Positions 17,158 through 26,031 of a stretch of DNA of 64,000 nucleotides are shown here, in pieces; within the stretch, counting starts at the first letter, position 1, and every line of letters begins with the position of its first letter. The position numbers and the translations under genes were made by a program. The stretch is from an uncultured Clostridia bacterium (GTDB lineage Bacteria > Bacillota > Clostridia > Oscillospirales > Oscillospiraceae): positions 1-64,000 of the forward strand of contig CAMVAV010000005.1 in the NCBI GenBank assembly GCA_947165595.1, written 5' to 3'. The notes below the pieces were generated by a model. It was not told the DNA's origin. It made no database searches and worked only from the letters and a program-made list of their open reading frames with translations.

Positions 17158-18468
17158 TCAGCCCTGCTTCTGGGTCAGCGTGGACCAGTCAAGGTTGTCC
17201 CAATCCGGCTCCGCGGGCGCGTTGTTGTCCGCCCAGTAGAAGCCGAGGTTGGTCATGATGTTCGTCCACTCGGGGTTGTGCTGCGCAACGTAGGCGGCGT
17301 AGGTCATGCTCGTGCCGGGCACGTTGTTGAGCGCAAAGTTCTTGAGCTGATAGATCGCGGGCACACCGTCGGGATAGAGCGCGTCGGCAGCCTCGGCGTT
17401 GCACGGGAAGGAGTCGAACTCCTCGCCCCAGGCAGCCTGCACCTCGGCGGAGCCGAACCACTCGGCAAACGCCTCGACGGCGGCGGTCTGCGCCTCGCTG
17501 CGGCCGGCCTTGTCCAGAATGCCGATGTACTCGGCGATGTAGTAGGTGCCGTCCTTGATGTCGACCAGACCCCAGTTCTCCGGCTGGAAGGTGCCCTTGA
17601 GCGGGTTGCTGGAGCTGTCCGCCGCGGCGTCGATCTTGCCGTAGAGCGCGGAGGAATAGAACTCGGAGATCGCGACGTCGCCCTTGTTCAGCGGGTCGAA
17701 GCCGTACTTGTAGTCGTCGCCGCCCGAGACGCCCTCGGCGCAGAACTTCCACAGGGTCTTCCAGCCGTCGACCGAGATGCCGCCCGCGGGGGAGGCGGGA
17801 TCGGTGAAGGCGTAGAGCATGGCGGAGTTGATGTTCATGTTGGTCGTGCCGCCGACCTTGTTCTGGCGATACCACTTGTAGCCGCTGTTGACGATGTCCG
17901 CCCAGTGATCGAAGTGGAGCTCCTGCCCGTTGGTGCCCAGCGCGTCGTTGCGGTAGAGCATCAGGACGTTCTGGATGACGATACCGTAGGCCTGGCCGTC
18001 ATACTTGAAGTCGCCCACGTCGCCCGCCCAGGTCGGGGTCCAGTTGACGAGCTTGAGGTTCTCGTACTGGCCGTCGATGATCTGGCCCCAGCGGGTCTCG
18101 TTCAGACCGAAGATCAAATCGCCGTCCTTGTTCTCGTTGGCGGCCTGCACGGCGGCGGTGTCGCCGGAGATGACGGAGTTGTCGTCGATGCTGATGTTGA
18201 AGCCGGCAGCCTTCGCCTCATTGATGAGCCAGGTCGTGCGCTCGGTGGAGTTGGAGTTGGAATAGATGCGGATGGTGTAGCTCAGGTCCGGCTGCACGGC
18301 GGCGGGCTGATTCTCCGCGGGAGCGGCGGGCGTCGCCGGCGCCGCGGGGGTGCCGCTCTGCTCGGGCGCGGCGGGCGTCGCGGGCGCGGCGGGCTGGCTG
18401 CCGCCGCCGCAGGCGGCAAGCGCAAAGACCATGCAGAGCGCAAGGATCATGCTCAAATACTTTTTCAT
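17158..18468 (-). CDS. ABC importer substrate-binding lipoprotein
   Basis: 436 residues. Lipobox MVFALAAC, then an Ala/Pro/Gln-rich spacer with repeated APATPAAP, and a family-1/iron-type binding domain from about residue 65 (LSYTIRIYSNSNSTERTTWLINEAKAAG). The binding fold has an FbpA/PotD-like layout (LIFGLNETRWGQIIDGQ, YGIVIQNVLMLYRNDAL). It captures a solute outside the cell for the downstream ATPase and fused permease. Start ATG at 18468, after AAAGGAGG-type sequence. Confidence 0.9.
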   Translation of the reverse strand: MKKYLSMILALCMVFALAACGGGSQPAAPATPAAPEQSGTPAAPATPAAPAENQPAAVQPDLSYTIRIYSNSNSTERTTWLINEAKAAGFNISIDDNSVISGDTAAVQAANENKDGDLIFGLNETRWGQIIDGQYENLKLVNWTPTWAGDVGDFKYDGQAYGIVIQNVLMLYRNDALGTNGQELHFDHWADIVNSGYKWYRQNKVGGTTNMNINSAMLYAFTDPASPAGGISVDGWKTLWKFCAEGVSGGDDYKYGFDPLNKGDVAISEFYSSALYGKIDAAADSSSNPLKGTFQPENWGLVDIKDGTYYIAEYIGILDKAGRSEAQTAAVEAFAEWFGSAEVQAAWGEEFDSFPCNAEAADALYPDGVPAIYQLKNFALNNVPGTSMTYAAYVAQHNPEWTNIMTNLGFYWADNNAPAEPDWDNLDWSTLTQKQG

Positions 18469-18513
18469 CGTTTCCTCCTTTTCTTTCGATCCCTCTGGCG
18501 GGAAGATATGTAT

Positions 18514-18541
18514 ATTATAGTCACTTTCCGCCAAATTTCAA
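18514..18541 (-). promoter_or_regulatory. Promoter of the ABC importer-HAD operon
   Basis: Minus strand: -35 TTGAAA (18536-18541), 16-bp spacer, -10 TATAAT (18514-18519). Confidence 0.75.
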
Positions 18542-18580
18542 TAGAAAAATTAGAAATAATGTCCAACCGATCCGGTCAAT

Positions 18581-18609
18581 TTGACAATCCGTGTGAAATT
18601 GGGTATGAT
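18581..18609 (+). promoter_or_regulatory. Promoter of the NifX/NifB-like gene
   Basis: Plus strand: -35 TTGACA (18581-18586), 17-bp spacer, -10 TATGAT (18604-18609). It fires away from the importer promoter. Confidence 0.75.
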
Positions 18610-18664
18610 AAGCGGCAGACGGAGCAAACCCCGCACACATCGGAAAGGAAGGATCAGTCAAACC

Positions 18665-19018
18665 ATGAAAATCGCGGTAACCTATGACAACGGGCAGGTC
18701 TGGCAGCACTTCGGCAAAACGGAGCAGTTCAAGCTCTACACCGTCGAGGACGGCAAGGTCGTTTCAAGCGAGGTCGTCGGCACGGGCGGAGAGGGCCACG
18801 GCGCGCTGGCGGGCTTTCTGGCGGAGCACAAGGCGGACGCCGTGATCTGCGGCGGCGTCGGCTCGCCGATGGTCGGGCTTCTGGAGAGCTTCGGCATCAA
18901 GGCGTACCCCGGCGTCACCGGCAGCGCGGACGAGGCGGTGGAAAGGCTGCTCGCCGGCACGCTGTCCGTCAACGCCGACGCCGTACACGAGGGCTGCCAT
19001 CACCACCACGAGGGATAA
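18665..19018 (+). CDS. NifX/NifB-family (dinitrogenase FeMo-cofactor-type) protein
   Basis: 117 residues. The fold signature is plain: MKIAVTYDNGQVWQHFGKTEQFKLY at the start, then a Gly-rich ADAVICGGVGSPMVGLLESFGIKAYPG. These small proteins bind Fe-S or metallocofactors and are widespread in anaerobes without nitrogenase. The C-terminus ends in a His-rich tail (CHHHHEG), a plausible metal site. Start at 18665 after GGAAAGGAAGG; the frame upstream of it is not protein-like. Single-gene unit with promoter and terminator. Confidence 0.88.
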   Translation: MKIAVTYDNGQVWQHFGKTEQFKLYTVEDGKVVSSEVVGTGGEGHGALAGFLAEHKADAVICGGVGSPMVGLLESFGIKAYPGVTGSADEAVERLLAGTLSVNADAVHEGCHHHHEG

Positions 19019-19022
19019 ACCG

Positions 19023-19068
19023 AAAAAACGCCGTTCCCCGCAAGTGCTGCGGGGAACGGTGTTTTTTT
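19023..19068 (+). terminator. Terminator of the NifX/NifB-like gene
   Basis: CGCCGTTCCCCGCA / TGCGGGGAACGGTG stem with loop AGTGC, flanked by AAAAAA and TTTTTTT. Its end overlaps the 3' end of the convergent gene. Confidence 0.9.
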
Positions 19069-19489
19069 ATTCGGAGCTTTCGGCTTTTTCGGGCTCCGCT
19101 TCGGTTTTTTCCGGCTCCGTCTCATCCTTTTTTCGCTGCGATCCGGTCTTCTCCGGCTGTTCCTTTCCCTTCAGGTCCGGGTGGGCGCCGATGTTGTCAT
19201 GCAGCGGCGAGAGCGATTGCGGCGCGTCCGGCCGCACCGCGTAGGCTCCGGTCACCGTTCTCTCGATCTGCCGGTTACGGATCAGAAACTCCAGCACGGC
19301 GTCAATGTTGTCGCGCACCTCCTTGCGGTCGATCTCCGTAAAGTCGGCCAGATAGTCGCACAACTCGCCCCGGCGCATGGGCCGCCTCTCCTTGAGCATA
19401 TGTGACAGGACGATGTCGTCGAGCATGTAAAACCGCTCCTCCACGCTCCGCTTCATCAGAAGGTCCTTACCGTACTCCGTCCACTTCAT
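19067..19489 (-). CDS. Hypothetical protein with charged repetitive tail
   Basis: 140 residues, not recognised. The N-terminal 90 residues look like a compact helical, possibly winged-helix fold (MLDDIVLSHMLKERRPMRRGELCDYL...VRDNIDAVLEFLIRNRQIERT). The tail is a run of Glu/Lys/Thr/Pro (EPEKTEAEPEKAESSE) and is probably disordered. The gene is convergent with the NifX-like gene and 80 bp downstream of the beta-helix lipoprotein gene. Confidence 0.7.
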   Translation of the reverse strand: MKWTEYGKDLLMKRSVEERFYMLDDIVLSHMLKERRPMRRGELCDYLADFTEIDRKEVRDNIDAVLEFLIRNRQIERTVTGAYAVRPDAPQSLSPLHDNIGAHPDLKGKEQPEKTGSQRKKDETEPEKTEAEPEKAESSE

Positions 19490-19569
19490 TGCGTATCCCT
19501 CCCGTTTTGCCTCCGTTTTTTATTGCGGTCCCGGCGCGAAGGAGCTGCTTTCCCCCGCGCCCCGTCCGC

Positions 19570-20940
19570 TCAGTAACACCAAATCATCTCGTCGTCCAGA
19601 TACAGCGCCAGCCAGATATGGCCCTCCTCGCTGAGAACCGGCAGCGCTCCGCCCTGATCGGCGTACAGTCCGACGGAAGCCCTGCCGCCGTCGTCGAAGG
19701 CGACCGCGCAGGAGTAATCGCTGTCCATCGCATAGCTGAAGGGACGTCCTTTTTCGTTGTCCGTCCAGAAGCAGCCCCTGCCATTCTCACCAAACGTGAG
19801 AAATCTCACGTCTTCGCGCATTTCAAAGCTCACGTCGCCGGACTGCCTGTTCACAAACTCGTAGCAGATATAATATTCATCTTCCATCAGCACCTTCGCG
19901 TCGAAGGGGACGACCTTGACGCGCTCCGTGTCCAGAGCGACCCGCTGAAAAGTATTTTCCGGATCCGCAGGCTCCTCGGCGCCCTCCGCGGCGTCCGACC
20001 AGCTGCAAGCCTCGTCGACGATCGCGTCAGCTTCAAAGCTCTCCCGCTCCTCCCGGAAGCACCGGCTCTCCCACCGGCCGAAGGTACAGCGCACAAAACG
20101 CGCGCTGACCGTGGTTCCGGGGTTAAGATAAGAGGGAAGGAAGCTGTCCCCCTCGTTCCCGGTGAAGGTACAGCCGTCGAAAAGGACGGCGGAATCGCTG
20201 ACGCTCAGCATGTCAAAGCCGCGGTTGTCCTGTAAGGTGCATTCCTCGAGGACGGCGTCGCCGCAATCGCTCAGGTCGATGATGCCGTAGCTGCAATCGC
20301 GGATGACGCAGTTTTTGAGCGTAAGGCCGGCCGTGTGATCCGCCGACACGCCGTAGGTGCCGCAGCCGTAGAGGTCAAGGCCGTCGAGCGTGACGTTCCG
20401 GCAGGAATCGAACTCCAGCACCGCGCCCTGGCAGTTTCCCTGCTCTATGGTGTGGCCGAGGGTGACGTTCTCGATTTGGATGTCGGAGGAATCCTTGAAG
20501 CAGAGCACGTCGGAATAGCGGGGCTCCGCCACGATCTCGGTCTCGCCGTCCCCCGCGCCGCGGATCGTCAGGCCGTCGACCCCATGAATCTCTGCCTGCC
20601 AGCCGTCCGTAAAGCCGCGCGCAACATAGGCCGAGACATTGTCGGAGGTCCCATGGAGATATTGCGTGAGGTTATAGACGCCGGGCGCCAGCTCAATGAC
20701 CGCGCCGGGCGCGACAGCTTCCAGGAATTCTCCCGCCGTGCCGACATGAATCGTCTCGTCCTTCGGCGCGGGTGCCTCCGCCGGTGCGGGGGAAGCCGGC
20801 GGAGCCGGCGTAGGAGCGGCGGACGCCTCCGGCGGCGTTTCGGCGGGTTCGGGCGCCGGGGAAGCAGCGCCGCATCCGGCAAGCGCCGCCAGCAGCACCA
20901 GCACGAGCGTAAAAATCCCGATACGCAAACGATGATCCAT
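19570..20940 (-). CDS. Secreted right-handed beta-helix lipoprotein
   Basis: 456 residues. Lipobox LVLLAALAGCG, then a Pro/Ala-rich linker to about residue 60, then pectin-lyase-like beta-helix rungs with regularly spaced turns (FDSCRNVTLDGLDLYGCGTYGV, TAGLTLKNCVIRDCSYGI, CGDAVLEECTLQDNRGFDM, SAVLFDGCTFTGNEG). The C-terminal 150 residues form a separate domain. Beta-helix proteins of this sort act on or bind polysaccharides, but no catalytic residues were identified. The ATG at 20940 is preferred over an in-frame GTG 9 nt upstream, because GAAGGAG is properly spaced only for the ATG. Confidence 0.85.
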   Translation of the reverse strand: MDHRLRIGIFTLVLVLLAALAGCGAASPAPEPAETPPEASAAPTPAPPASPAPAEAPAPKDETIHVGTAGEFLEAVAPGAVIELAPGVYNLTQYLHGTSDNVSAYVARGFTDGWQAEIHGVDGLTIRGAGDGETEIVAEPRYSDVLCFKDSSDIQIENVTLGHTIEQGNCQGAVLEFDSCRNVTLDGLDLYGCGTYGVSADHTAGLTLKNCVIRDCSYGIIDLSDCGDAVLEECTLQDNRGFDMLSVSDSAVLFDGCTFTGNEGDSFLPSYLNPGTTVSARFVRCTFGRWESRCFREERESFEADAIVDEACSWSDAAEGAEEPADPENTFQRVALDTERVKVVPFDAKVLMEDEYYICYEFVNRQSGDVSFEMREDVRFLTFGENGRGCFWTDNEKGRPFSYAMDSDYSCAVAFDDGGRASVGLYADQGGALPVLSEEGHIWLALYLDDEMIWCY

Positions 20941-21137
20941 ACTGCTCACTCCTTCTTTTCGCGCTGACCGCGCTTTCTCCGCCGCTGCTCACGATCCTCC
21001 GCCCCGGAGGCAGGCGCCTTCGCCGCGCAATGCCGCGATCGCAGCGGCTGCGAAAGCGGGATTGCCAGAAAGCCGGGCACCTTGCGCAAAGCTGCAACGT
21101 GTCAGGGAACACGTCTTTTTTCACAGGCGTTCTTCAT

Positions 21138-22634
21138 CTATGCCTTTGCAACGCGCTTGCGGCTGGACGTGATCGCGCGCTCCGGGCAGACCAGCACGCA
21201 CAGATGGCAGCCGACGCACTTCTTCGCGTCGAGGCGCGGCCTGCGATCCTCGTCCAGCCGGATCGCCTGGTGCCCGCCGTCGGCGCAGGATATTTCGCAG
21301 CGTCCGCAGCCGATGCACTTTTCGCGGTGGAACTTGGGATAGATGACCGTGTCGCGCTCCAGCACGTCCGTCGTCTCGCTGACAGACGAAAGCGCCAGCC
21401 CTCTCGCCTCGCCGACGCTGCGAAAGCCCTTTTCCGCGAGGTAGTAGTTGAGCCCCGCCTTGAGATCGTCGATGATGCGGTAACCGTACTGCATCACCGC
21501 GGTCGTGACTTGAATGCTGCCCGCGCCGAGCAGGATGAACTCCAGCGCGTCCGACCAGTTCTCCACGCCGCCCATGGCGCTGAGATGCATACCCGCCAGC
21601 TTCGGGTTCTGCCCCAGCTCCGTGATGAAGCGCAGCGCGATGGGCTTGACAGCGTTGCCGCTGTATCCGCCGACCGCGGACATGCCGTGCACCGCCGGCG
21701 CGGCGACGTAGGTGTGCGGGTTGACGCCCGTGATGCTCTTGATCGTGTTGATGGCCGCAATGCCGTCCGCGCCGCCGCGCTTCGCCGCCTCCGCCGCGGG
21801 GCTCATGCGCGCCACGTTCGGCGTGAGCTTCGCGAGCACGGGTATCTTTGTTCCGCGCTTTGCCGCGGCGGTAAAGCGCTCCACCAGCTCCGGCACCTGC
21901 CCGATGTCCGAGCCGAGGCCGCCCTCCGCCATATTCGGGCAGGAGAAGTTCAGCTCGATCGCGTCCGCGCCGTTTTCCTCGCACAGGCGCGAAAGCTCCT
22001 CCCACTCCGCCTCGTTCTGCCCCATGATGGAGGCGAGGATGAATTTCGTCGGATATTTCTCCTTCAGACGGCGGAATATCTCCATATTCTCCGCGACGCT
22101 GTGGTCGGAGAGCTGTTCGATATTCTTAAAGCCGATGATGCTGCCGTTGTCGCCGGTGATGGCGGAAAAGCGCGGCGACGCCTCGTGGATGTCGAGCGTG
22201 CAGATCGTCTTGAACGCCGCGCCCGCCCAACCGGCGTCGAACGCGCGCGCACACATGTCGTAGGTGCTCGCCACCACCGAGGACGAAAGCAGGAACGGGT
22301 TTTCGAGCGGCACGCCGCAAAGCTCCGTTTTGAGCAGGTCCTCGTTCTCCGGCGGCGCGAGCTCCAGCCCGGGCCTGACCTCGTCGTGCAGCCGGGTCAG
22401 CAGTTCGCGGATCGGCACCTGCCCCGCGCGGACGCAGGCGCTCTCGCAGGGCGCGGCGCAGTTCAGGCACGGGTTTTCGTCGCCCAAACGCGCCGCGGCC
22501 GCTTTTTCGTCGTCGAACCAGACGCTGCGCAGCAGCGCCGCGCAGTCGAGCCTGCCGCACGCCTTCGCGCAGGGCGCGTCGCGGCAGAGTACGCAGCCGA
22601 TCATATCCGAGCGATAAAGCCTTCGTTCAATCAT
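21138..22634 (-). CDS. PreA-like dihydropyrimidine dehydrogenase subunit with an extra N-terminal Fe-S module
   Basis: 498 residues. Residues about 1-75 carry two cysteine clusters (CVLCRDAPCAKAC, NPCLNCAAPCESAC) like the Fe-S domain normally found at the N-terminus of GltD/PreT. About 100-400 is the FMN TIM barrel of dihydroorotate/dihydropyrimidine dehydrogenases (NPFLLSSSVVASTYDMC, ELNFSCPNM, GGVENWSDALEFILLGA). About 430-485 is a two-cluster ferredoxin (CIGCGRCEISC, CVGCHLCVLVC). The family reduces uracil and thymine or related substrates. A PreT-like FAD/NADPH partner is not next to it. Confidence 0.88.
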   Translation of the reverse strand: MIERRLYRSDMIGCVLCRDAPCAKACGRLDCAALLRSVWFDDEKAAAARLGDENPCLNCAAPCESACVRAGQVPIRELLTRLHDEVRPGLELAPPENEDLLKTELCGVPLENPFLLSSSVVASTYDMCARAFDAGWAGAAFKTICTLDIHEASPRFSAITGDNGSIIGFKNIEQLSDHSVAENMEIFRRLKEKYPTKFILASIMGQNEAEWEELSRLCEENGADAIELNFSCPNMAEGGLGSDIGQVPELVERFTAAAKRGTKIPVLAKLTPNVARMSPAAEAAKRGGADGIAAINTIKSITGVNPHTYVAAPAVHGMSAVGGYSGNAVKPIALRFITELGQNPKLAGMHLSAMGGVENWSDALEFILLGAGSIQVTTAVMQYGYRIIDDLKAGLNYYLAEKGFRSVGEARGLALSSVSETTDVLERDTVIYPKFHREKCIGCGRCEISCADGGHQAIRLDEDRRPRLDAKKCVGCHLCVLVCPERAITSSRKRVAKA

Positions 22635-22733
22635 TTCCTTTTACCTCCGTAAATAGTCCGGCAAAGCCGGGAATCTGTGCCGCCGACCGGTATCGCTTCA
22701 GTTAAGCCCACATTCTTCTTCAGCGGACCGTGG

Positions 22734-23267
22734 TCACTGGATGTATACGATCGCGCTCTTGCGCAGCGCGGAGACGATCCGGGCGATTGCCGAGTAGGCC
22801 AGCCCCGCGCTGTAGAGATAGACGAGAATATCGGTGGACCTGAGGAAGGCCACGCAGGCGAGCGCGACAAGGATGTTGACCGCGCCGTGCGCGACGTAGA
22901 GCTTCCACGAGGAGCCGCCGTAGCTCCTTGCCTCCCTGCCGCGCAATATGTCGATCGCGCCGGAAAACGCGTGCGCGGCGAGCAGGTACAAAATGATGTA
23001 GACGCGCGGCGTGTTTGCCAGCGACGCGGTGAACGCGCCGAGGTCCAAAACGATGATGCCGACGTACAGCAGCAGCTTCCCGCCGACCATGTGCCGCGCC
23101 ATGGTGAAGTAATAGATCAGATAGCGGACGCCGTAGACCGTCAGGGAAATGCTGAGGATGGCGGCGGCAACGCTGAAGCCGAGCTCGGTATCCACCACCA
23201 TCAAAACGCTCAGCGCGATCATCAGAACGCCGGTCAAAACGCCGGCGATGCGCTGTCCCGTGCTCAT
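22734..23267 (-). CDS. HdeD/DUF308-like membrane protein
   Basis: 177 residues with six hydrophobic helices in three pairs (VLTGVLMIALSVLMVV, VAAAILSISLTVYGVRYLIYY, LLLYVGIIVLDLGAFTAS and so on), the HdeD/DUF308 pattern. Function in this lineage is unknown. Its start overlaps the stop of the DUF6765 gene upstream, so the two are probably co-translated. Confidence 0.75.
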   Translation of the reverse strand: MSTGQRIAGVLTGVLMIALSVLMVVDTELGFSVAAAILSISLTVYGVRYLIYYFTMARHMVGGKLLLYVGIIVLDLGAFTASLANTPRVYIILYLLAAHAFSGAIDILRGREARSYGGSSWKLYVAHGAVNILVALACVAFLRSTDILVYLYSAGLAYSAIARIVSALRKSAIVYIQ

Positions 23268-24430
23268 TTCCGCGCCGCCTCCTTTGCCTGCTCCACCAGA
23301 AGCCGAAAGTCCTTCATCCCGCGGAAGCCCTTGTCCTCATAGTCCACGGAAAAGCCCGCGCACAGGTTCCCGGATTTGAAAATTTTGTTGGTGACGAGGC
23401 TCTTTTGCGCGAGCGCGGCGAGGATGAATTTCCCGAGAAAGGTTTCGTCCTTGTCGTCCCGCGGCGCGCCGATGTACTCCGGCTGGTACCGCTCCAGATC
23501 AAAGTCGGGGATTGCCTGACCGGAGAGCGCTTCGCCGAACGCCTTCCAGTCCGCGCAGGCGTTGAGCTGCCGCTTTGTGAGGATCGCGCGGATCTCCGTT
23601 TCGTGCGGCGTGACCGATTCCGTGTCGTAGGTCTCTTTCTCAAACGTTTCCGCCGCGCCGCGCAGGTATTTCATCGCGTAGACCATCTGGCGGAAGGCGT
23701 GCTCGTAGTCCGAGGGGTTGTCCTTGACGAGCTCCTCGTAATTGCCCCACGCGGGCAGGTACTTGTAGCGGATGAAGCTGTAGTCCGGCAGATGCCCCGC
23801 GCGCCCGTGCCCGAGATTCATGATCGAGTGCTCGCTGAACTGGTAGATGCTGCTGGTGTAGACGCCGTTTTCGAGGTCGTCCTCGCCGGAGGCGCTGTGG
23901 CGGAAGGTGACCGGGCGCTCGGAAAAGCCGTCGCCGTCCGGGATGAGCTCATAGAAATAAGAATTCGTGTTGTTGATGACGAGCGACGGCGTCCCCGCAA
24001 AATAGCGGTGCGCCCAGGTGTCGGCGAGAATGTGCATCGCGATGCCGGCCGCCTGCAGGCTCGCGCCCTTGGCAAGCTTGACGGTGTCGACGAGCAGATC
24101 GCCGTTCGGCCCGCAGATCAGGCGGTATTTGTTCAGGTAGGTCTTGGAGCAGCCCTTGCGCCGCGCGGCGAGATCGCGGGGCAGGAAGTGGAACGACGAC
24201 CAGATGCGCGTGATGTCCTGCAGGCCCAGGGGATCGGTCCGCGCGTCCATCAGCTCCAGCTGCAGCTGCGTCGTCGCGGCGGACGCGGGCGCTTTGAGCG
24301 TTTTGAGCAGCGTGCGCGAGCACAGATCGACGAACTGCGCGCTGTAGGCGATCGCGAGGCTTTCCTCGTGCGCGTATCCCGCGAGACACGCGGCGCAGTA
24401 GGTCGCGTAGTAGTGGAAATCCATCTGCAT
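23264..24430 (-). CDS. DUF6765-family protein (phospholipase C-like zinc motif)
   Basis: 388 residues. N-terminus MQMDFHYYATYCAACLAGY matches my recollection of the DUF6765 family. A conserved-looking HILADTWAHRYFAG and the N-terminal His residues resemble the metal-ligand spacing of zinc-dependent phospholipase C/S1-P1 folds; that link is inference. No signal peptide, so cytoplasmic. An ATG two codons downstream could also serve as start. It is co-directional with the HdeD-like gene and the small membrane protein. Confidence 0.75.
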   Translation of the reverse strand: MQMDFHYYATYCAACLAGYAHEESLAIAYSAQFVDLCSRTLLKTLKAPASAATTQLQLELMDARTDPLGLQDITRIWSSFHFLPRDLAARRKGCSKTYLNKYRLICGPNGDLLVDTVKLAKGASLQAAGIAMHILADTWAHRYFAGTPSLVINNTNSYFYELIPDGDGFSERPVTFRHSASGEDDLENGVYTSSIYQFSEHSIMNLGHGRAGHLPDYSFIRYKYLPAWGNYEELVKDNPSDYEHAFRQMVYAMKYLRGAAETFEKETYDTESVTPHETEIRAILTKRQLNACADWKAFGEALSGQAIPDFDLERYQPEYIGAPRDDKDETFLGKFILAALAQKSLVTNKIFKSGNLCAGFSVDYEDKGFRGMKDFRLLVEQAKEAARK

Positions 24431-24434
24431 CGCG

Positions 24435-24956
24435 CTATCCCTCCCGCTCTTCGAGCGCGCGCGTCATGCGCTTGACGCGCACGGACGCGGCGATCATGTC
24501 AATGAGCGTGGCAAGCGAGGTCAGCTCGACAATGAAGCTGGATACTCCTATTTCGTCCGACGCTCTCGCTTCCGCAGCCAGCTCATTTGTGCCGAACGCC
24601 GCAAACAGGATAAACCCAAGCGTCGCCAGGCTGAGAAGCGCCAGAATGCCCGCCGCGAAGAGATAGCCCGTTTTACGCTCCCCCCGCAGCCCTTCCGCGC
24701 GCGCGGAGCGCCAAATGCAGAAACGCAGCCGCAGATCGACCGCAAGCACGAGCAAGGTCGCAACGCCGGTCGCGATGATCCCGGCGGTCGCGTTTCCCGT
24801 CTCCGCGAACCGCTCGCGCAGCTCCGGGATCTGAAAGACAAACGTGACGACCGACCGGATCACGCTCCACACGCCGAACGCCATCACGCCCAGCCCGACG
24901 ATCGCCAGCGTGTCCCGATCCCGCCGCAGCTTCCTTTTCAGCTCGTTTGCTTCCAT
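24435..24956 (-). CDS. Hypothetical four-helix membrane protein
   Basis: 173 residues. Four hydrophobic stretches: LAIVGLGVMAFGVWSVI, TAGIIATGVATLLVLAVDL, GYLFAAGILALLSLATLGFILFAAF and a weaker C-terminal SFIVELTSLATLIDMIAASV. No recognised family. The open frame extends to 25400, but the ATG at 24956 is where the protein-like sequence starts (MEANELKRKLRRDRDT). It begins a unit with the DUF6765 and HdeD-like genes. Confidence 0.65.
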   Translation of the reverse strand: MEANELKRKLRRDRDTLAIVGLGVMAFGVWSVIRSVVTFVFQIPELRERFAETGNATAGIIATGVATLLVLAVDLRLRFCIWRSARAEGLRGERKTGYLFAAGILALLSLATLGFILFAAFGTNELAAEARASDEIGVSSFIVELTSLATLIDMIAASVRVKRMTRALEEREG

Positions 24957-25231
24957 ACTAAATCTTTTTCTCCGTTTTACCTTGCCTGTCCGCCGTTTAC
25001 CCGCATGCGGGAAGCTGAACAGGGCGTCATGCGCAGAATGGGCATTGCCGCCTCTTTGGAGCTCACAGCAGCATCCGCTCCGCGCTTTTCGGGTCCAGTA
25101 TATCACAGAGAAGCGAAAAGTAAAAGCGTTTCTTTGCACGGGATCGTTCACGCGGATGACATCCCTGTGAGCCGCGGCATCCGTGTCGGAGAGGAAAATG
25201 TATGCGCCAAAATGAAATGGCGATTTCGCGC

Positions 25232-25261
25232 AAAAAAGGAGACTCCGTTTCCGAAGCCTCC
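25232..25261 (-). terminator. Terminator of the nitroreductase gene
   Basis: Read on minus: GGAGGCTTCG, GAAA tetraloop, CGGAGTCTCC (two G-U pairs), then TTTTTT. Arms 25252-25261 and 25238-25247. Confidence 0.85.
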
Positions 25262-25288
25262 CGATATGGATATTCTGTTTTCGGCTGC

Positions 25289-25813
25289 TCATACGCGCAC
25301 AACGTAGTCTGCCTTGCGCGGCTTGGGCTGGGGATGCTCGCAGTCGGCGTAGCCGAGCGCGATGGACGCAACGCCGACCAGCGTTTCGCTCAGCCCCCAT
25401 TTTCTGAGCAGTTCCTTGCCCTCCGGCAGTTCAAACATCTGCTTGCAGCGATTGATCCAGCAGGAGCCAAGCCCCGCGGCATAGGCGGCGTTGAGCAGAT
25501 TTGTACAGACCGCCGCGCCGTCCAGCTCATGGGTCAGGCACTCGTCCGTTTCAAAGATCAGCAGGATCGTCGGCGCGCCGTAGTACGGGTGAGCGTCCGG
25601 CGCGTTTAAAATTTTTGCGTTCATTGCGTCCACGGCGGCGACGTACTCCGGTGTCTGCACGGCGACGATCTGGACGCCCTGTGTGCCTTTTCCGGTTGGC
25701 GCATAGGTGCCCGCCTCGACCACAGCGTTCAATTCCTCCTCCGTGATCTGCTCCGGCTTGAACCTCCGGATCGAACGGCGATTTTTCAAGACCTCCAACG
25801 CTTCGGCTTTCAT
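25289..25813 (-). CDS. Nitroreductase-family FMN oxidoreductase
   Basis: 174 residues. N-terminal RRSIRRFKPEQIT and AGTYAPTGKGTQ are the FMN-binding signature of the family; the C-terminal half has AAYAAGLGSCWINR and a terminal ALGYADCEHPQPKPRK, the usual phosphate-contacting tail. These NAD(P)H-dependent flavoenzymes reduce nitro compounds, quinones or flavins. Start ATG at 25813 after GGGAGGTATCGCC. Monocistronic: own promoter and terminator. Confidence 0.93.
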   Translation of the reverse strand: MKAEALEVLKNRRSIRRFKPEQITEEELNAVVEAGTYAPTGKGTQGVQIVAVQTPEYVAAVDAMNAKILNAPDAHPYYGAPTILLIFETDECLTHELDGAAVCTNLLNAAYAAGLGSCWINRCKQMFELPEGKELLRKWGLSETLVGVASIALGYADCEHPQPKPRKADYVVRV

Positions 25814-25842
25814 GGCGATACCTCCCTGATTTATGATGACGC

Positions 25843-25871
25843 AGTATATCATGCGCATCTTCGGATTGCAA
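25843..25871 (-). promoter_or_regulatory. Promoter of the nitroreductase gene
   Basis: Minus strand: -35 TTGCAA (25866-25871), 17-bp spacer, extended -10 TGATATACT (-10 hexamer 25843-25848). Confidence 0.8.
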
Positions 25872-26031
25872 AGATTATTTGTTTGCCGGCCGGCGCCCGT
25901 CGCATACAGGCGTCGCTCGTCGGGATGGCCGCCCGGATCGCCCCGCAGTTCCTGTCGAGGTCAAAGTATGGCGCCCATAGGGATTTTGAGCGGCAGGATC
26001 GCGCCCTTTTCCGCTTGGCCCCGATGCCGGC

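Noticed and set aside
24957..25231. Possible small gene between the nitroreductase terminator and the membrane protein gene
   Set aside because: Frames here are short, without ribosome binding sites or family features; it is probably the promoter region of the membrane-protein unit.
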